Of a DNA stretch of 6,735 bases, positions 6,627 to 6,735 are shown in pieces. How positions within the stretch are numbered: the stretch's first letter is position 1; each line of letters begins with the position of its first letter. The DNA lies in contig JAEELC010000158.1 in NCBI GenBank assembly GCA_016288675.1, forward strand, positions 1 to 6,735, read 5' to 3'. The stretch is from Acholeplasmatales bacterium. GTDB lineage: Bacteria > Bacillota_I > Bacilli_A > Acholeplasmatales > Anaeroplasmataceae. The position numbers and the translations under genes were made by a program. Below the pieces are notes generated by a model. It did not search any database. It had not been told where the DNA came from and saw only the letters and a program-made list of their open reading frames with translations.

Positions 6627-6655
6627 ATTATACATTAAAAAAGGAGTTATTTAAA
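6627..6655 (-). promoter_or_regulatory. Predicted promoter of the membrane protein/GH43 operon
   Basis: On the minus strand TTTAAA (6655-6650, four of six consensus bases) and a perfect TATAAT (6632-6627) are 17 bp apart. Expected transcript start is near 6620, giving a leader of about 45 nt before ATG 6575. The -35 lies between the ribosome binding site and the ATG of the divergent gene. Confidence 0.5.
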
Positions 6656-6656
6656 T

Positions 6657-6735
6657 ATGAAAATAATGGTAAGAATCCATGATTTAGGAAAAAACAACCC
6701 AAAAGCTTTAGCACACCAAGCTCGTATGATAGGCT
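6657..6735 (+). CDS. 5' end of a probable sugar-phosphate isomerase/epimerase-like TIM-barrel protein
   Basis: An ATG at 6657 follows AAGGAG (6641-6646) at 10-nt spacing and opens a frame that runs off the right edge after 26 codons: MKIMVRIHDLGKNNPKALAH, then QARMIG. The opening beta-strand MKIxVRxHDLGK followed by a helix that ends before a likely glycine resembles the N-terminus of xylose-isomerase-like TIM barrels annotated as sugar-phosphate isomerase/epimerase. The fragment is too short to be sure. The neighbourhood supports a sugar role, since it is divergent from the operon containing the GH43 glycosidase. It could be another TIM-barrel protein. Confidence 0.6.
   Translation, partial: MKIMVRIHDLGKNNPKALAHQARMIG

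Noticed and set aside
6614..6628. Short palindromes ATAGCTAT and ATTTAAAT as a regulator-binding site
   Set aside because: Such 8-bp palindromes are expected by chance in DNA this AT-rich. They are not listed as features and are only mentioned as a possibility.
6576..6635. Twenty-residue N-terminal extension of the membrane protein
   Set aside because: No ribosome binding site precedes its ATG, and that ATG overlaps the predicted -10 box.
1..6735. CRISPR arrays, insertion sequences, tRNA/rRNA genes and recoded TGA codons
   Set aside because: No spaced direct repeats, transposase frames or terminal inverted repeats were seen, nor any tRNA-like cloverleaf. All intact genes stop with TAA and tryptophan is encoded by TGG where checked, so there is no sign of a Mollicutes-type altered code.

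Overview
The window is AT-rich throughout, with standard-code genes, ATG starts, TAA stops, GGAG-type ribosome binding sites and compact intrinsic terminators. It carries Veg, a YlmH-type S4 protein and a Uup/YfmR-type ABC-F ATPase. Together these point to a low-GC member of the Bacillota, perhaps one of the gut Bacilli, Erysipelotrichia or Mollicutes-related lineages. No species can be named from the sequence.

Layout, right to left because nearly everything is on the minus strand. (1) At the far right edge a plus-strand gene begins at 6657. Only about 26 codons are visible, and they resemble the N-terminus of a sugar-phosphate isomerase/epimerase-like TIM barrel. (2) Divergent from it is a two-gene minus-strand operon: a YwaF/TMEM164-like polytopic membrane protein (6575 to 5760), overlapping by 11 bp a cytoplasmic GH43 glycosidase of the beta-xylosidase/arabinofuranosidase type (5770 to 4295). 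The operon ends in a strong hairpin terminator. (3) veg (4170 to 3898) has its own good promoter and terminator. (4) Next is an ABC-F ATPase (3821 to 2079) whose stop overlaps the start of ylmH (2079 to 1327) as TAATG, followed by a terminator. (5) A MATE-family efflux transporter (from 1218) has its own promoter and runs off the left edge.

Functionally, the right half looks like a small pentose or hemicellulose oligosaccharide locus, with the membrane protein's role unclear. The middle is a translation-maintenance module: a YfmR-like ABC-F, expected at the ribosomal E site during stalling, coupled to a YlmH-like S4 protein linked in other Firmicutes to ribosome quality control. The left edge is an ordinary drug/metabolite exporter. 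No RNA genes, mobile elements, CRISPR arrays or long repeats were seen, and no gene-free stretch reaches 300 bases. There is no convincing sign of a wholly new system. The most notable points are the ABC-F/ylmH coupling and the membrane protein/GH43 coupling.
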